Shown here: piece after piece, positions 29,201 through 36,101 of the stretch
How the letters are laid out: each line of letters begins with the position of its first letter
Numbering within the stretch: the first letter of the stretch is position 1
Origin: Metabacillus crassostreae
Lineage (GTDB): Bacteria; Bacillota; Bacilli; Bacillales; Bacillaceae
Assembly (NCBI RefSeq): GCF_016908395.1
Contig: NZ_JAFBDU010000010.1
Span: 1-64,000 of the forward strand
Reading direction: 5' to 3'
DNA: 64,000 bases
Translations under genes and position numbers: made by a program
Notes under the pieces: model-generated
The model's database searches: none
Told to the model about the DNA's origin: nothing
Seen by the model: only the letters and a program-made list of their open reading frames with translations

Positions 29201-29408
29201 GTTCAATTGGTTCTGTTACGTTATCTGCTACCTCTTCAGGAGTTGCACCTGGATAGACGGTTGTAACAGAGATAATTGGGGTAGTAATATTAGGTATTGT
29301 TTCTAACTTCATATTTAACCCAGAATATAAACCAGCTACAGTTACAATAATCGTAAGCAGCCATACTGCAAACTTGTTTTTAAGCACGAAATTAATTAAG
29401 CTATTCAT
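26235..29408 (-). CDS. swrC: RND family multidrug/lipopeptide exporter, SwrC (YerP)-like
   Basis: Proton-driven exporter of the AcrB/RND superfamily, 1057 aa. In B. subtilis SwrC exports surfactin and confers self-resistance. Two repeats each comprise a helix, a large extracytoplasmic porter loop and a helix bundle. The transmembrane relay residues lie in GAMTVAIGRVVDDSIVVIEN, and the second half has GIVVTNAIVLIDRV. A Gln/Ala/Gly/Met-rich low-complexity insert (about residues 265-300) interrupts the first porter loop. ATG at 29408 has GGAGGG upstream. There is no membrane-fusion or outer-membrane partner, as expected in a Gram-positive. The divergent tetR gene and the operator in the promoter indicate local repression. 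Confidence 0.92.
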   Translation of the reverse strand: MNSLINFVLKNKFAVWLLTIIVTVAGLYSGLNMKLETIPNITTPIISVTTVYPGATPEEVADNVTEPIEQTVSNLNGVSVVSSNSFQNASSIQIEYGFEKDMDEAEDELTSILAKLELPEGANDPSVSRISLNAFPILALSIANDDLSLAELTTEVEDKILPALKGVDGVSSVQVSGQQVEEIEFSFNEEKMKEYGLDEETVQNIIKGADVSFPLGLYTLDDTEKSVVVDGNITNLEDLQNLEIPVIPSAGAAQQGMMPSEQQAGMTGQSQAGAEAADQAQAAQSIELPTVKLSEIATIELVGKAESISRTNGKEAIGIQIVKSADANTVDVAKEVAAELADFEEEMSGLDIVYTLDQATPIEESVHTMLSKALFGALFAVVIILLFLRDIKSTLISIISIPLSLLIAIVLLNQMDITLNMMTLGAMTVAIGRVVDDSIVVIENIYRRMSLKGEVLKGKALVREATKEMFIPIMSSTIVTIAVFLPLALVKGMIGELFLPFALTMVFALLASLLVAVTIVPMMAHSLFKKNLYGEGKQLKQHDDKPGKLAGSYRKILEWTLNHKIITSAIAVLMLVGSLFLVPVIGVSFLSSEEEKMMMVTYKPEPGETREQAEEMTEVAEKFFLDREHVKTVQFSLGSENPMNPGDTNSALFFVEYEDDTPNFTEEKEKVIEDLTEEASGGGEWASQDFASAGASNAITMFVYGNSIEDITPVVNDIEDIMKDNDNLKNVETSMSETYEEYTFVANQEELSKLGLSAAQIGMELSPTRERPVLTKIEKDGEEVNVYLQVEEEEYESVDDLTEKTITSPLGQTVKIGDVVEVKEGETSNTVTRRDGKIYVQVSGEIKTDDVAKVSSDVQTKVSDLDIPSSIEVNMGGVTEDIQESFTQLGLAMLAAIAIVYLILVVTFGGGLAPLAILFSLPFTIIGALVGLLIAGETLSVNAMIGALMLIGIVVTNAIVLIDRVIHKEKEGLSTREALLEAGTTRLRPILMTAIATIGALIPLALGLEGSGMISKGLGVTVIGGLTSSTLLTLVIVPIVYEMLSKFRKNKSLVEEE

Positions 29409-29429
29409 ATTACCCTCCATTTTTTTCAT

Positions 29430-29443
29430 TGACTACTAGGTCA
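29430..29443. promoter_or_regulatory. Second TetR-operator-like site near the swrC transcription start
   Basis: TGACTACTAGGTCA shares TGAC/GTCA ends and the central ACTAG with the main operator. It lies about 10 bp downstream of the -10. The match is imperfect, so this is a secondary candidate. Confidence 0.45.
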
Positions 29444-29454
29444 CAATATATAAT

Positions 29455-29484
29455 AATATAAATGACTAGTCGGTCATTCGTCAA
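29455..29484 (-). promoter_or_regulatory. swrC promoter with TetR operator filling the spacer
   Basis: Minus strand -35 TTGACG (29479-29484) and -10 TATATT (29455-29460) are separated by 18 bp. Those 18 bp are exactly the palindrome AATGACTAGTCGGTCATT (29461-29478), which resembles known TetR-family operators. The neighbouring TetR protein is the likely ligand. Confidence 0.75.
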
Positions 29485-29599
29485 TGAATATATCGTAAAT
29501 ACCATATTAACTTTTTGTAAATTGTGAACGAATGGTCATGAATTACAAAAAAGAGGTGACATCAAATAGATAAATGGTACTAAAATAGATAAGCTTTAA

Positions 29600-29770
29600 A
29601 AGGGCTCTTTTCTGAAGTATTGTTGCTAATAGACCTCATAATTTATTAGAAACAATGTTTTATCTTATAAAAGAAACGATTTTTAGAAGAAAAGATGCCA
29701 CAAAACTATATATAGTGCTATTACTTTTAAATTTCTAAAAGCAGCAAAGATTACGTAAATATCCTTAAAA
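29600..29770 (+). repeat. Family B MITE-like element, copy b
   Basis: It begins AGGGCTCTTTTCTGAAGTATTG and ends GCAGCAAAGATTACGTAAATATCCTT; the ends are imperfect inverted repeats. Internal blocks match copies a and c (TAGACCTCATAA, GAAAAGATGCCAC, TATATAGTG). It ends directly before the ribosome-binding site of the tetR gene, so the element probably supplies at least part of its promoter. Confidence 0.75.
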
Positions 29771-29780
29771 GGAGATTGTC

Positions 29781-30626
29781 ATGAACGCTAAAGAAAAAAT
29801 GATCATCGAAGCAGGTAGCAGATTATTTGCTAAAAAGGGCTACTCAACAACATCGATTCAAGAAATTGTTGATGCATGCGGAATGTCTAAGGGAGCATTT
29901 TATCTTCACTTTAAATCTAAAGATGCTTTACTACTTGCAGCCTTTAAGTATCAATTTAATATGATAAAATCAAAAATTGACTCCATCGATATAGAAGGTG
30001 TTGATCCTCGAGAAGCATTCATAAATCAGCTTACAATCCAATTCGAAGAAATCAATAGACACAAAGATTTTATTATTATGCAATTTAGAGAGCAAACAAC
30101 ACCAATTAATACAGAGGTAGAAGATTTCATTCGTAAAATGGGCTACGAAATTGGAAATCTCTATCATCAATCACTCACAAGACTATACGGTACCTCGATC
30201 AGTGCTTATATGTATGACTTAAACATAATCCTTCAAGGAATTATACAGTCATATCTAAAATTAATTATTTTCGAACAATCATCCATAGATGTAAGAAAGC
30301 TATCAATCTATATCATGAACCGAATGGACGACTTGGCCTCTGGCTACAAAGTATCAAAAGAAGAACCAATTATTACATTAGACTGGATCACAAAGCACTC
30401 AGAACCACTGATCACGTCTAATAAAGATGCATTACTTCAACAGCTAGCAAAAGCCATCCAAGAAACAGAAGACGAAAATTTAACCATCACACTTGAAGTA
30501 ATCGAGGATGAACTAAAAAGAGACAAACCAAGACTCCCTGTTATCCAAGGAATGATCAACAACATACCCGAAAAATCTCAGCTACGACCATTACGAAATC
30601 AAATAAAAGACTATTTCGAACTATGA
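29781..30626 (+). CDS. yerO: TetR/AcrR family regulator of swrC, YerO-like
   Basis: DNA-binding repressor of 281 aa, longer than a standard TetR (about 200 aa) because of an extended C-terminal ligand domain, as in B. subtilis YerO. The N-terminal helix-turn-helix reads TTSIQEIVDACGMSKGAFYLHFKSKDAL (key residues T24, G34, K37, F40, Y41, F44). The rest is helical with no recognised ligand motif. The start has AAAAGGAG upstream. It is divergent from the RND exporter and probably binds the operator at 29461-29478. Family B repeats lie immediately before and after this gene, in the same orientation. Confidence 0.88.
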   Translation: MNAKEKMIIEAGSRLFAKKGYSTTSIQEIVDACGMSKGAFYLHFKSKDALLLAAFKYQFNMIKSKIDSIDIEGVDPREAFINQLTIQFEEINRHKDFIIMQFREQTTPINTEVEDFIRKMGYEIGNLYHQSLTRLYGTSISAYMYDLNIILQGIIQSYLKLIIFEQSSIDVRKLSIYIMNRMDDLASGYKVSKEEPIITLDWITKHSEPLITSNKDALLQQLAKAIQETEDENLTITLEVIEDELKRDKPRLPVIQGMINNIPEKSQLRPLRNQIKDYFEL

Positions 30627-30632
30627 GGAAGT

Positions 30633-30667
30633 AACTAGCGGATATGAATTCGCTAGTTTTTTTGTAT
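30633..30667 (+). terminator. Terminator of the tetR gene
   Basis: AACTAGCG and CGCTAGTT enclose a 10-nt loop, followed by TTTTTTTG on the plus strand, 7 bp after the stop codon. Confidence 0.85.
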
Positions 30668-30728
30668 TGTAAAGTCAGTGTAATATTTATTGGTAGATGT
30701 TTTTTGACTAATCAAAGGGCTTTTTGTT

Positions 30729-30897
30729 TAGGCTCTTTTCTGAAAGATTGTTGCTTTTAGACCTCATTATCTGTTGCAACCAGTGTGTTATCGCATAAAA
30801 GGTGCAAATTTGTAGAAGAAAAGATGCCACTAGCCTTTATACAGAGTTGTTTCCATCATGATCCAAAAAACAATAAATTTTACGAAAACAGCTCTTA
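30729..30897 (+). repeat. Family B MITE-like element, copy c
   Basis: It begins AGGCTCTTTTCTGAAAGATTG and ends CAATAAATTTTACGAAAACAGCTCTT; the two ends are imperfect inverted repeats over about 25 bp. It shares GTTGCTTTTAGACCTCATTA, TTATCGCATAAAAGG and GAAAAGATGCCACTAG with the other copies. It is the mate of copy b on the other side of the tetR gene. Confidence 0.8.
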
Positions 30898-31081
30898 ATT
30901 AAAAATGCACTTACGACTAACTAAATTTTTAAATATCTTAGTAAAAGTAGGCTGGATCTAATTTGTTCATGCACCGATTACGAGTATAACGTTCACTTTT
31001 TCACACCTCGAGCAAGCTGCAATCACTTTATCATTGATTTATATATATATCTTAGGATTGCGGCTGATTTGTCAGTAAGTC
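30898..31081. other. Intergenic DNA between family B copy c and the 20-bp array
   Basis: AT-rich, with no recognised gene or signal apart from a degenerate half unit (GCTGATTTGTCAGTAAGTC) at the right edge that looks like a decayed member of the 20-bp array. Confidence 0.3.
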
Positions 31082-31185
31082 TTTTCTGGATTTATCAGCG
31101 ATTTTCTGGATTTATCGGCGATTTTCCGGACTTATCAGCGATTTTCCGAATTTATCAGCGATTAGACTATTTTCGACAAAAACCG
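31082..31185 (+). repeat. 20-bp tandem array (family C), array 1
   Basis: Four contiguous 20-bp units with consensus TTTTCTGGATTTATCAGCGA at 31082, 31102, 31122 and 31142. They are followed by a conserved tail ATTAGA...TCGACAAAAACCG (31173-31185). Array 2 at 63055-63175 has the same units and tail in the opposite orientation. There are no unique spacers, so it is not CRISPR. Confidence 0.85.
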
Positions 31186-31221
31186 CCCCCTCTCCACCTC
31201 ATTACAAAAAGAATACACCAT

Positions 31222-31247
31222 AAAAAAAGCCCCCAAGTTATGGGAGC
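31222..31247 (-). terminator. Terminator of cls
   Basis: Minus strand GCTCCCA...TTGGGGGC forms a stem followed by TTTTTTTA, shortly after the cls stop codon. Confidence 0.85.
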
Positions 31248-31271
31248 ACACCAAATTCACTTTCTTAGCAA

Positions 31272-32720
31272 TCATAAAATCGGAGACAGCAGGCGTGATA
31301 CAGATTCTTTGAACCGAATTCTTCGTGTTCTTTGAAGATAAGCTTCTAGAGTTAAAACACGTGATAGTGCCACATCTTTCCGAAAAGCGTCAACAAGCTG
31401 CAAGGAAATCTTTCGGTCATAAATAAAAGCATTCACTTCGAAATTCAGCTTAAAGCTTCTAACATCAATATTGGCTGTCCCAACTGAGGAAATCTCATCA
31501 TCTACCACAATTGTTTTTGCATGAATAAAGCCGTTCTCATATATGTAAACCTTTGCTCCAGAATTTAATAGTTCACCTACATATGACAGTGTGGCCCAAT
31601 AGACAAAGGGATGATCTGGTTTATTTGGGATCATTAATTCAACCTTCACACCTGATAAGCAGGCAATTTTTAATGCATCTAAAAGACTTGCATCAGGAAT
31701 AAAATAAGGTGTTTGGATATAAATTGATTTCTGCGCTGTTGAAATCATTTTTATGTAGCCATTTTTGATTTGCTCCCATTCAGAATCAGGACCACTAGTC
31801 ACGATCTGTATACTACTTTCCCCTGTAACTACTGGACTTGGAAATAGCTCTGGTGAGTAAGCAATACATCTTTTTTCTGTTGCTTGATTCCAATCTAGGA
31901 TAAATCGTGTTTGAATCGCATGTACAGCTGTTCCTTGAATACGTAAATGTGTGTCACGCCAATAGCCAAATGTAGGATTTAAGCTTAAATATTCATCACC
32001 CACATTGAAGCCACCAACATAACCAATGCTTCCATCAATGATCACAAGCTTGCGATGATTACGATAATTCATTCGCAAATTGATCCACCTTAATTTTGAT
32101 GGAAAAAATACTTCAACTTCACCTTCTGCCGCTCGAAGCTTCCGGAAAAATGAGGGCCTTAAGCCCCGCGATCCGAGATCATCGTATAAAACTCTAACCT
32201 TCACTCCCTCCTCTGCTTTTGTTGTTAATGCAGAAAGAAGCCGCTTACCAAGCTGATCATTTTTTAAAATATAATATTGCAAATGAATATGATGTTTTGC
32301 TTCATTAATATCTTGAAGAAGCTGATCAAATTTCTCATTTCCATCTGTAAAAATATCAATAGAATTATCTTCTGTTAAAACAGCATCATTATTTGTTACA
32401 TGCATATTAATAAGTTGTTTATGATGTATCGCTGTGTCGGCTTGAAGCTCAAACGTATTGTTTCTGATGTGCTCTAGCTGTGTTGCTAATAATTTCTCAA
32501 TGCCAAGCCTTTTACGATCTTCCCATTGAAACATCCGATAGCGACTTAAATTTTGCCCAAATAATAAATACAATAAAAAGCCTAATACCGGGATAAAAAA
32601 CAACACAAGCAGCCATGCCCATGAAGAAGGTGCATCTCTTCGTTCCCGAAAAATCACAATAACAGCAAATAAGATATTCAAAACAATGATTACACCAAGT
32701 AATACTGATACAATATTCAT
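31272..32720 (-). CDS. cls: Cardiolipin synthase (phospholipase D superfamily)
   Basis: Condenses two phosphatidylglycerol molecules to cardiolipin and glycerol at the membrane. Two N-terminal transmembrane helices (VSVLLGVIIVLNILFAVIVI; WLLVLFFIPVLGFLLYLLFG) are followed by two HKD catalytic motifs: HRKLVIIDGSIGYVGG and HAKTIVVDDEISSVGTAN. Length is 482 aa, normal for the family. ATG at 32720 has GGAG 7 nt upstream. It ends convergently with the tetR gene across the repeat region. Bacilli carry more than one cls paralogue; this could be ClsA- or YwjE/YwiE-like, which I cannot decide. Confidence 0.93.
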   Translation of the reverse strand: MNIVSVLLGVIIVLNILFAVIVIFRERRDAPSSWAWLLVLFFIPVLGFLLYLLFGQNLSRYRMFQWEDRKRLGIEKLLATQLEHIRNNTFELQADTAIHHKQLINMHVTNNDAVLTEDNSIDIFTDGNEKFDQLLQDINEAKHHIHLQYYILKNDQLGKRLLSALTTKAEEGVKVRVLYDDLGSRGLRPSFFRKLRAAEGEVEVFFPSKLRWINLRMNYRNHRKLVIIDGSIGYVGGFNVGDEYLSLNPTFGYWRDTHLRIQGTAVHAIQTRFILDWNQATEKRCIAYSPELFPSPVVTGESSIQIVTSGPDSEWEQIKNGYIKMISTAQKSIYIQTPYFIPDASLLDALKIACLSGVKVELMIPNKPDHPFVYWATLSYVGELLNSGAKVYIYENGFIHAKTIVVDDEISSVGTANIDVRSFKLNFEVNAFIYDRKISLQLVDAFRKDVALSRVLTLEAYLQRTRRIRFKESVSRLLSPIL

Positions 32721-33104
32721 TATATATCTCCTCAATCGTTTCTAACTTAAAGGTTCATGCTTCTTTATGATGAATTAACTTGTAAAGGGTATCGCTATCT
32801 TATATCCTTAAGTATATTATATGCTAACAAAGGTTATTTTCCATAAAGTGTCATAAGATATTTTAGCGTAAAACTGGTTATCTTAGATATTGGTTGAATG
32901 TATGCTCTGTAATAAAACGCTTCATTTCCTGAAATTGTAGAAGCTTAAGACATTCGGTTATTTCCTCACAAAAACTTGTGTCAAATTGTGACTTTAATTT
33001 TCACTAAAATGTTGAAATACCACTGTGAGAACAACCTTTACTATGATAAAATATCACTTAATGAATTTTCAAAATACTTATTAATTATAGAGGTGAAGTA
33101 GAGC
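32721..33104. other. Divergent intergenic region, cls and aminotransferase
   Basis: It must contain the cls and aminotransferase promoters. AATTTTCACTAAAAT at 32996-33010 matches the CodY consensus at 12 of 15 positions, a weak hint of amino-acid control of the aminotransferase. ATGATAAAAT near 33050 may be its -10. Confidence 0.35.
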
Positions 33105-34400
33105 ATGAATGAATTAGCTCAATCGCTAAATCAAGCTGTTAAAGAAGAAAATGAATATGTATACGATATGCTATCACAGCTCGGAAAAGAAATGTTTTAT
33201 CCAAAGGGTATTTTGAGTCAATCAGCGGAAGCTGGTAAAAAGGCACATCGATTTAATGCGACGATCGGTATCGCAACGGAAAACAATGAACCAATGCATT
33301 TTCAGCATATACAAGATCTTTTCGGAGATAGAGTCGCTGCTAAGGACCTTTTCCCTTATGCACCACCACAAGGAAAAGAAGATTTACGTAAAGAGTGGAA
33401 AAAGAAAATACTAAAAGATAATCCAAGCTTAAATGGTGAAATCGTAGGAAATCCTATCGTAACAAATGCACTAACACATGGTTTAAGTATTGCAGCTGAC
33501 TTATTTGTTGACGAAGGTACACCCGTTATTTTACCTGATAAATATTGGGGCAACTACAACTTAACATTTAAAGTTCGTCGCGGGGGCACAGTTACAACTT
33601 TTCCTTTATTTAATGAAGCAGAAGGATTTAATAGTGCTGGATTAAAAGAAGCTATACATTCACACAGTTCTGCTGGTAAAGTGGTTGTTTTACTAAACTT
33701 CCCTAACAATCCAACAGGCTATACACCACTAGAATCAGAAGCAAAGGAAATTGTGTCTGTTTTAACTGAAGCTGCTGAAGCTGGTTTAAATATAGTGGCA
33801 CTTATTGACGATGCTTATTTTGGATTATTTTATGAAGATTCGATGACAGAATCAATTTTCAGTTTATTAGCTGATGTTCATCCTAGAATACTACCAGTTA
33901 AAATTGATGGAGCAACGAAGGAAAACTACGTATGGGGATTTCGTGTTGGCTTTATCACATATGCAAGTAAAAGTGCGGCAATTCTAAATGCACTTGAGCA
34001 AAAAACGAAGGGTCTTATCAGAGGAACAATCTCAAGCAGCTCCCATCCTTCACAATCGATTATTTTACAATCACTACAATCAAACGAGTTTGACGTAGAA
34101 AAAGAGCAAAAGTTTGCGTTAATGAAAAGCCGTGCGGATAAAACAAAAGAAGTGCTAAACAAAGAAGAATTCCAAAAGTACTGGACGTACTATCCATTCA
34201 ACTCAGGATACTTCATGTGCTTAAAGCTTCACAGCATAAATGCTGAAGAATTACGCTTACACCTACTAGACAAATACGGTGTCGGAACAATCTCCATCAA
34301 CTCCACAGACCTGCGCATCGCTTTCTCATGCGTAGAAGCTGAAGACATCGAAGAACTATTTGACTTAATTGCACAAGGTGCTGAAGACCTGCAGAAATAG
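33105..34400 (+). CDS. PLP-dependent class I/II aminotransferase
   Basis: Fold-type I aminotransferase of 431 aa. The family landmarks are NFPNNPTGY (cofactor and substrate site), LIDDAYFGLFYED (Asp contacting the pyridine nitrogen, then Tyr), KIDGATKENYVWGFRVGF (Schiff-base Lys in GATKE, then the phosphate-binding Arg) and a C-terminal LRIAFSC arginine for the substrate carboxylate. The exact amino donor cannot be read from the sequence; aspartate or aromatic specificity is possible. GAGGTGAAG precedes the ATG. It is a single-gene unit whose stop codon directly abuts a family D repeat. Confidence 0.85.
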   Translation: MNELAQSLNQAVKEENEYVYDMLSQLGKEMFYPKGILSQSAEAGKKAHRFNATIGIATENNEPMHFQHIQDLFGDRVAAKDLFPYAPPQGKEDLRKEWKKKILKDNPSLNGEIVGNPIVTNALTHGLSIAADLFVDEGTPVILPDKYWGNYNLTFKVRRGGTVTTFPLFNEAEGFNSAGLKEAIHSHSSAGKVVVLLNFPNNPTGYTPLESEAKEIVSVLTEAAEAGLNIVALIDDAYFGLFYEDSMTESIFSLLADVHPRILPVKIDGATKENYVWGFRVGFITYASKSAAILNALEQKTKGLIRGTISSSSHPSQSIILQSLQSNEFDVEKEQKFALMKSRADKTKEVLNKEEFQKYWTYYPFNSGYFMCLKLHSINAEELRLHLLDKYGVGTISINSTDLRIAFSCVEAEDIEELFDLIAQGAEDLQK

Positions 34401-34428
34401 GTGCCTGTCACTACCCGGTTTTTGTCGA
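34399..34428 (+). repeat. Family D repeat, copy 1
   Basis: AGGTGCCTGTCACTACCCGG then TTTTTGTCGA. It begins within the TAG stop codon of the aminotransferase gene. A second copy lies 100 bp downstream on the other side of the shared terminator, and others lie at 40191 and 40475. Confidence 0.8.
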
Positions 34429-34453
34429 CTAAGGTCGATCAGATAACTCAAAT

Positions 34454-34490
34454 AAAAAAGTCGCCTTCTCTACATAGGCGACTTTTTTTT
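34454..34490. terminator. Bidirectional terminator between aminotransferase and mtlD
   Basis: AAAAGTCGCCT and AGGCGACTTTT pair perfectly around a 10-nt loop, with T-runs on both strands. It is framed by two direct family D repeats. Confidence 0.88.
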
Positions 34491-34498
34491 GCAGATAC

Positions 34499-34528
34499 AG
34501 GTGCCTGTCACCACCCGGTTTTTGTCGA
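34499..34528 (+). repeat. Family D repeat, copy 2
   Basis: AGGTGCCTGTCACCACCCGG then TTTTTGTCGA. The last base touches the stop codon of mtlD (TTA on the plus strand at 34529). It differs from copy 1 at a single position in 30. Confidence 0.8.
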
Positions 34529-35665
34529 TTAAATCTTCTCTTCTACTTCCTTCACTAACGGATGAGTCTCAGCTAAGCCTGAAATCTCACTAAAAGCACG
34601 TGCTGTCCCTTTTTCCTCGATCATCTTCTTTAGATCAATTGATTCTTGATCTTCCTCGGAAACGAATTGAAGTGCAGCAACGATTACTTTTACAAGATGA
34701 TCTGGTACTTCCTTGAATTCTTCTAAGTATTCTAAAGCTGGTGCCACTAAACGGTCTTTTGGTCCAAGCTTACGAATTGGCGCTCTTCCAACACGTTGTA
34801 CATCATCTACAATATAAGGATTAGCGAATCGACCAATTATTTTTTGAATATAAGCTTGATGCTCATTTTCGTTAAAACCGTATTTAGAAACTAGCACACT
34901 GCCTGTTTCTTTTAAAGTACCAAGAACATCTTCTTTAACCTCTTCATTTGCAATTGCTTCAGCAACAGTAGCAAAGCCAGCTAAATTGCCTAAATATGCA
35001 GTTGCTGCATGTCCTGTGTTCACAGTGAATAGCTTACGCTCAATATATGCTGATAGATTATCAACAAATAATGCTTCTTCAACATTTGGTTGTTCACCTT
35101 TTATTTGTGTTGAATCGATTACCCATTCATGAAATGGTTCAACAAGTACATCTAATAAACGTTCATTTTTTTGATTTGGTACAATTCGATCAACTGCTGA
35201 ATTTGGAAAACCAATATGCTCCAGGGTCCAAGCTTTTTCTTCATCATTCAGCTTTTCAAGAACATGCTTTTGCAGCTCACTGCTTCCTCCGACCATATTT
35301 TCACAAGCAATTATGTTAAGTGGATTACCACCAACTTGCTTACGCTTTTTTAAACCTTCAGCAATCAAAGGAGCAACAAATTTCAATATATGTGGACCTA
35401 CAGCTGTAGTAACCATATCAGCTGTTGCGATCGAATTTATCACCGTATCAGGAGATTGTTGACTATTAATTCCTGAAACATTTTCAACAAAAAACTCCTG
35501 TTTTTCTTCATTTGCAAGAATCACACGGTAAGATTTTTCTTTATTAAGTTCATCTATCAATGCTTCATTCACATCAACAAATTCAACATGATATCCTGAT
35601 TGATGTAATAATAGCCCGATAAAGCCGCGACCAATATTACCAGCACCAAAGTGAGTTGCCTTCAA
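34529..35665 (-). CDS. mtlD: Mannitol-1-phosphate 5-dehydrogenase
   Basis: Oxidises mannitol 1-phosphate from the PTS to fructose 6-phosphate with NAD+. The Rossmann motif THFGAGNIGRGFIG is at the N-terminus, and the polyol dehydrogenase signature KLFTVNTGHAATAYLG holds the catalytic Lys and His. Length is 378 aa. The start is TTG at 35665, two bases after the mtlF stop, with GAGGTGA inside the mtlF end. It is the last gene of the mtlR-mtlF-mtlD run. Its stop codon abuts a family D repeat. Confidence 0.95.
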   Translation of the reverse strand: MKATHFGAGNIGRGFIGLLLHQSGYHVEFVDVNEALIDELNKEKSYRVILANEEKQEFFVENVSGINSQQSPDTVINSIATADMVTTAVGPHILKFVAPLIAEGLKKRKQVGGNPLNIIACENMVGGSSELQKHVLEKLNDEEKAWTLEHIGFPNSAVDRIVPNQKNERLLDVLVEPFHEWVIDSTQIKGEQPNVEEALFVDNLSAYIERKLFTVNTGHAATAYLGNLAGFATVAEAIANEEVKEDVLGTLKETGSVLVSKYGFNENEHQAYIQKIIGRFANPYIVDDVQRVGRAPIRKLGPKDRLVAPALEYLEEFKEVPDHLVKVIVAALQFVSEEDQESIDLKKMIEEKGTARAFSEISGLAETHPLVKEVEEKI

Positions 35666-35666
35666 A

Positions 35667-36098
35667 TTAGTTCACCTCGCTAAGAAGTTGAATAATTTCC
35701 TCTTTCGTTTGTGCTTGAACTAGTTTTTCTACATTTTCTTCTTCAGATAGTACAATCGCAATTTTAGAAAGAATTTCTAAGTGCTCATCACCTTTACCTG
35801 CGATTCCAATGAGAAGTTTTACGATATTGCCATTGCCAAAATCAACTCCTGCAGGAACCTGGATAACTGATAAACCTGAGTTGATTACAGATGTTTTGGC
35901 ATCTTCTGTTCCGTGTGGAATCGCAACGAAATTCCCCATAAATGTTGAAGATAATTCTTCTCTTTGTAGCATTGCCTCAATATAAGCTGCTTCTACATAG
36001 CCTTTTTCTACTAAAATTTGTCCTGTTGCTTTAATTGCATCTATTTTGTTTTCATAATTTTGATTTAATAAGATGTTTTCTGCATTTAAAATACTCAT
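35667..36098 (-). CDS. mtlF: PTS mannitol-specific enzyme IIA component
   Basis: Cytoplasmic phosphocarrier of 143 aa that takes phosphate from HPr on a histidine and passes it to the IIB cysteine of MtlA. The phosphorylation site is in FVAIPHGTEDAK. Length and fold match the PTS EIIA type 2 domain. AAGGAGTG precedes the ATG; the gene starts 3 bp after the mtlR stop and is followed by mtlD after one base, so it is co-translated. Confidence 0.94.
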   Translation of the reverse strand: MSILNAENILLNQNYENKIDAIKATGQILVEKGYVEAAYIEAMLQREELSSTFMGNFVAIPHGTEDAKTSVINSGLSVIQVPAGVDFGNGNIVKLLIGIAGKGDEHLEILSKIAIVLSEEENVEKLVQAQTKEEIIQLLSEVN

Positions 36099-36101
36099 CG
36101 A

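Noticed and set aside
31082-31161. Possible CRISPR array
   Set aside because: The units are contiguous 20-mers without unique spacers, and no cas genes are in the window.
31069-31335. Open frame of 88 codons on the plus strand with repeated IYQR/DLSAI peptides
   Set aside because: It is a translation of the 20-bp array. The unit has no stop in any of the three frames it cycles through, so an open frame is automatic; it also overlaps the cls terminator and the cls 3' end.
32996-33010. CodY box upstream of the aminotransferase
   Set aside because: Three mismatches to the 15-bp consensus in an AT-rich region are too weak to list as a separate site; it is mentioned only in the intergenic entry.
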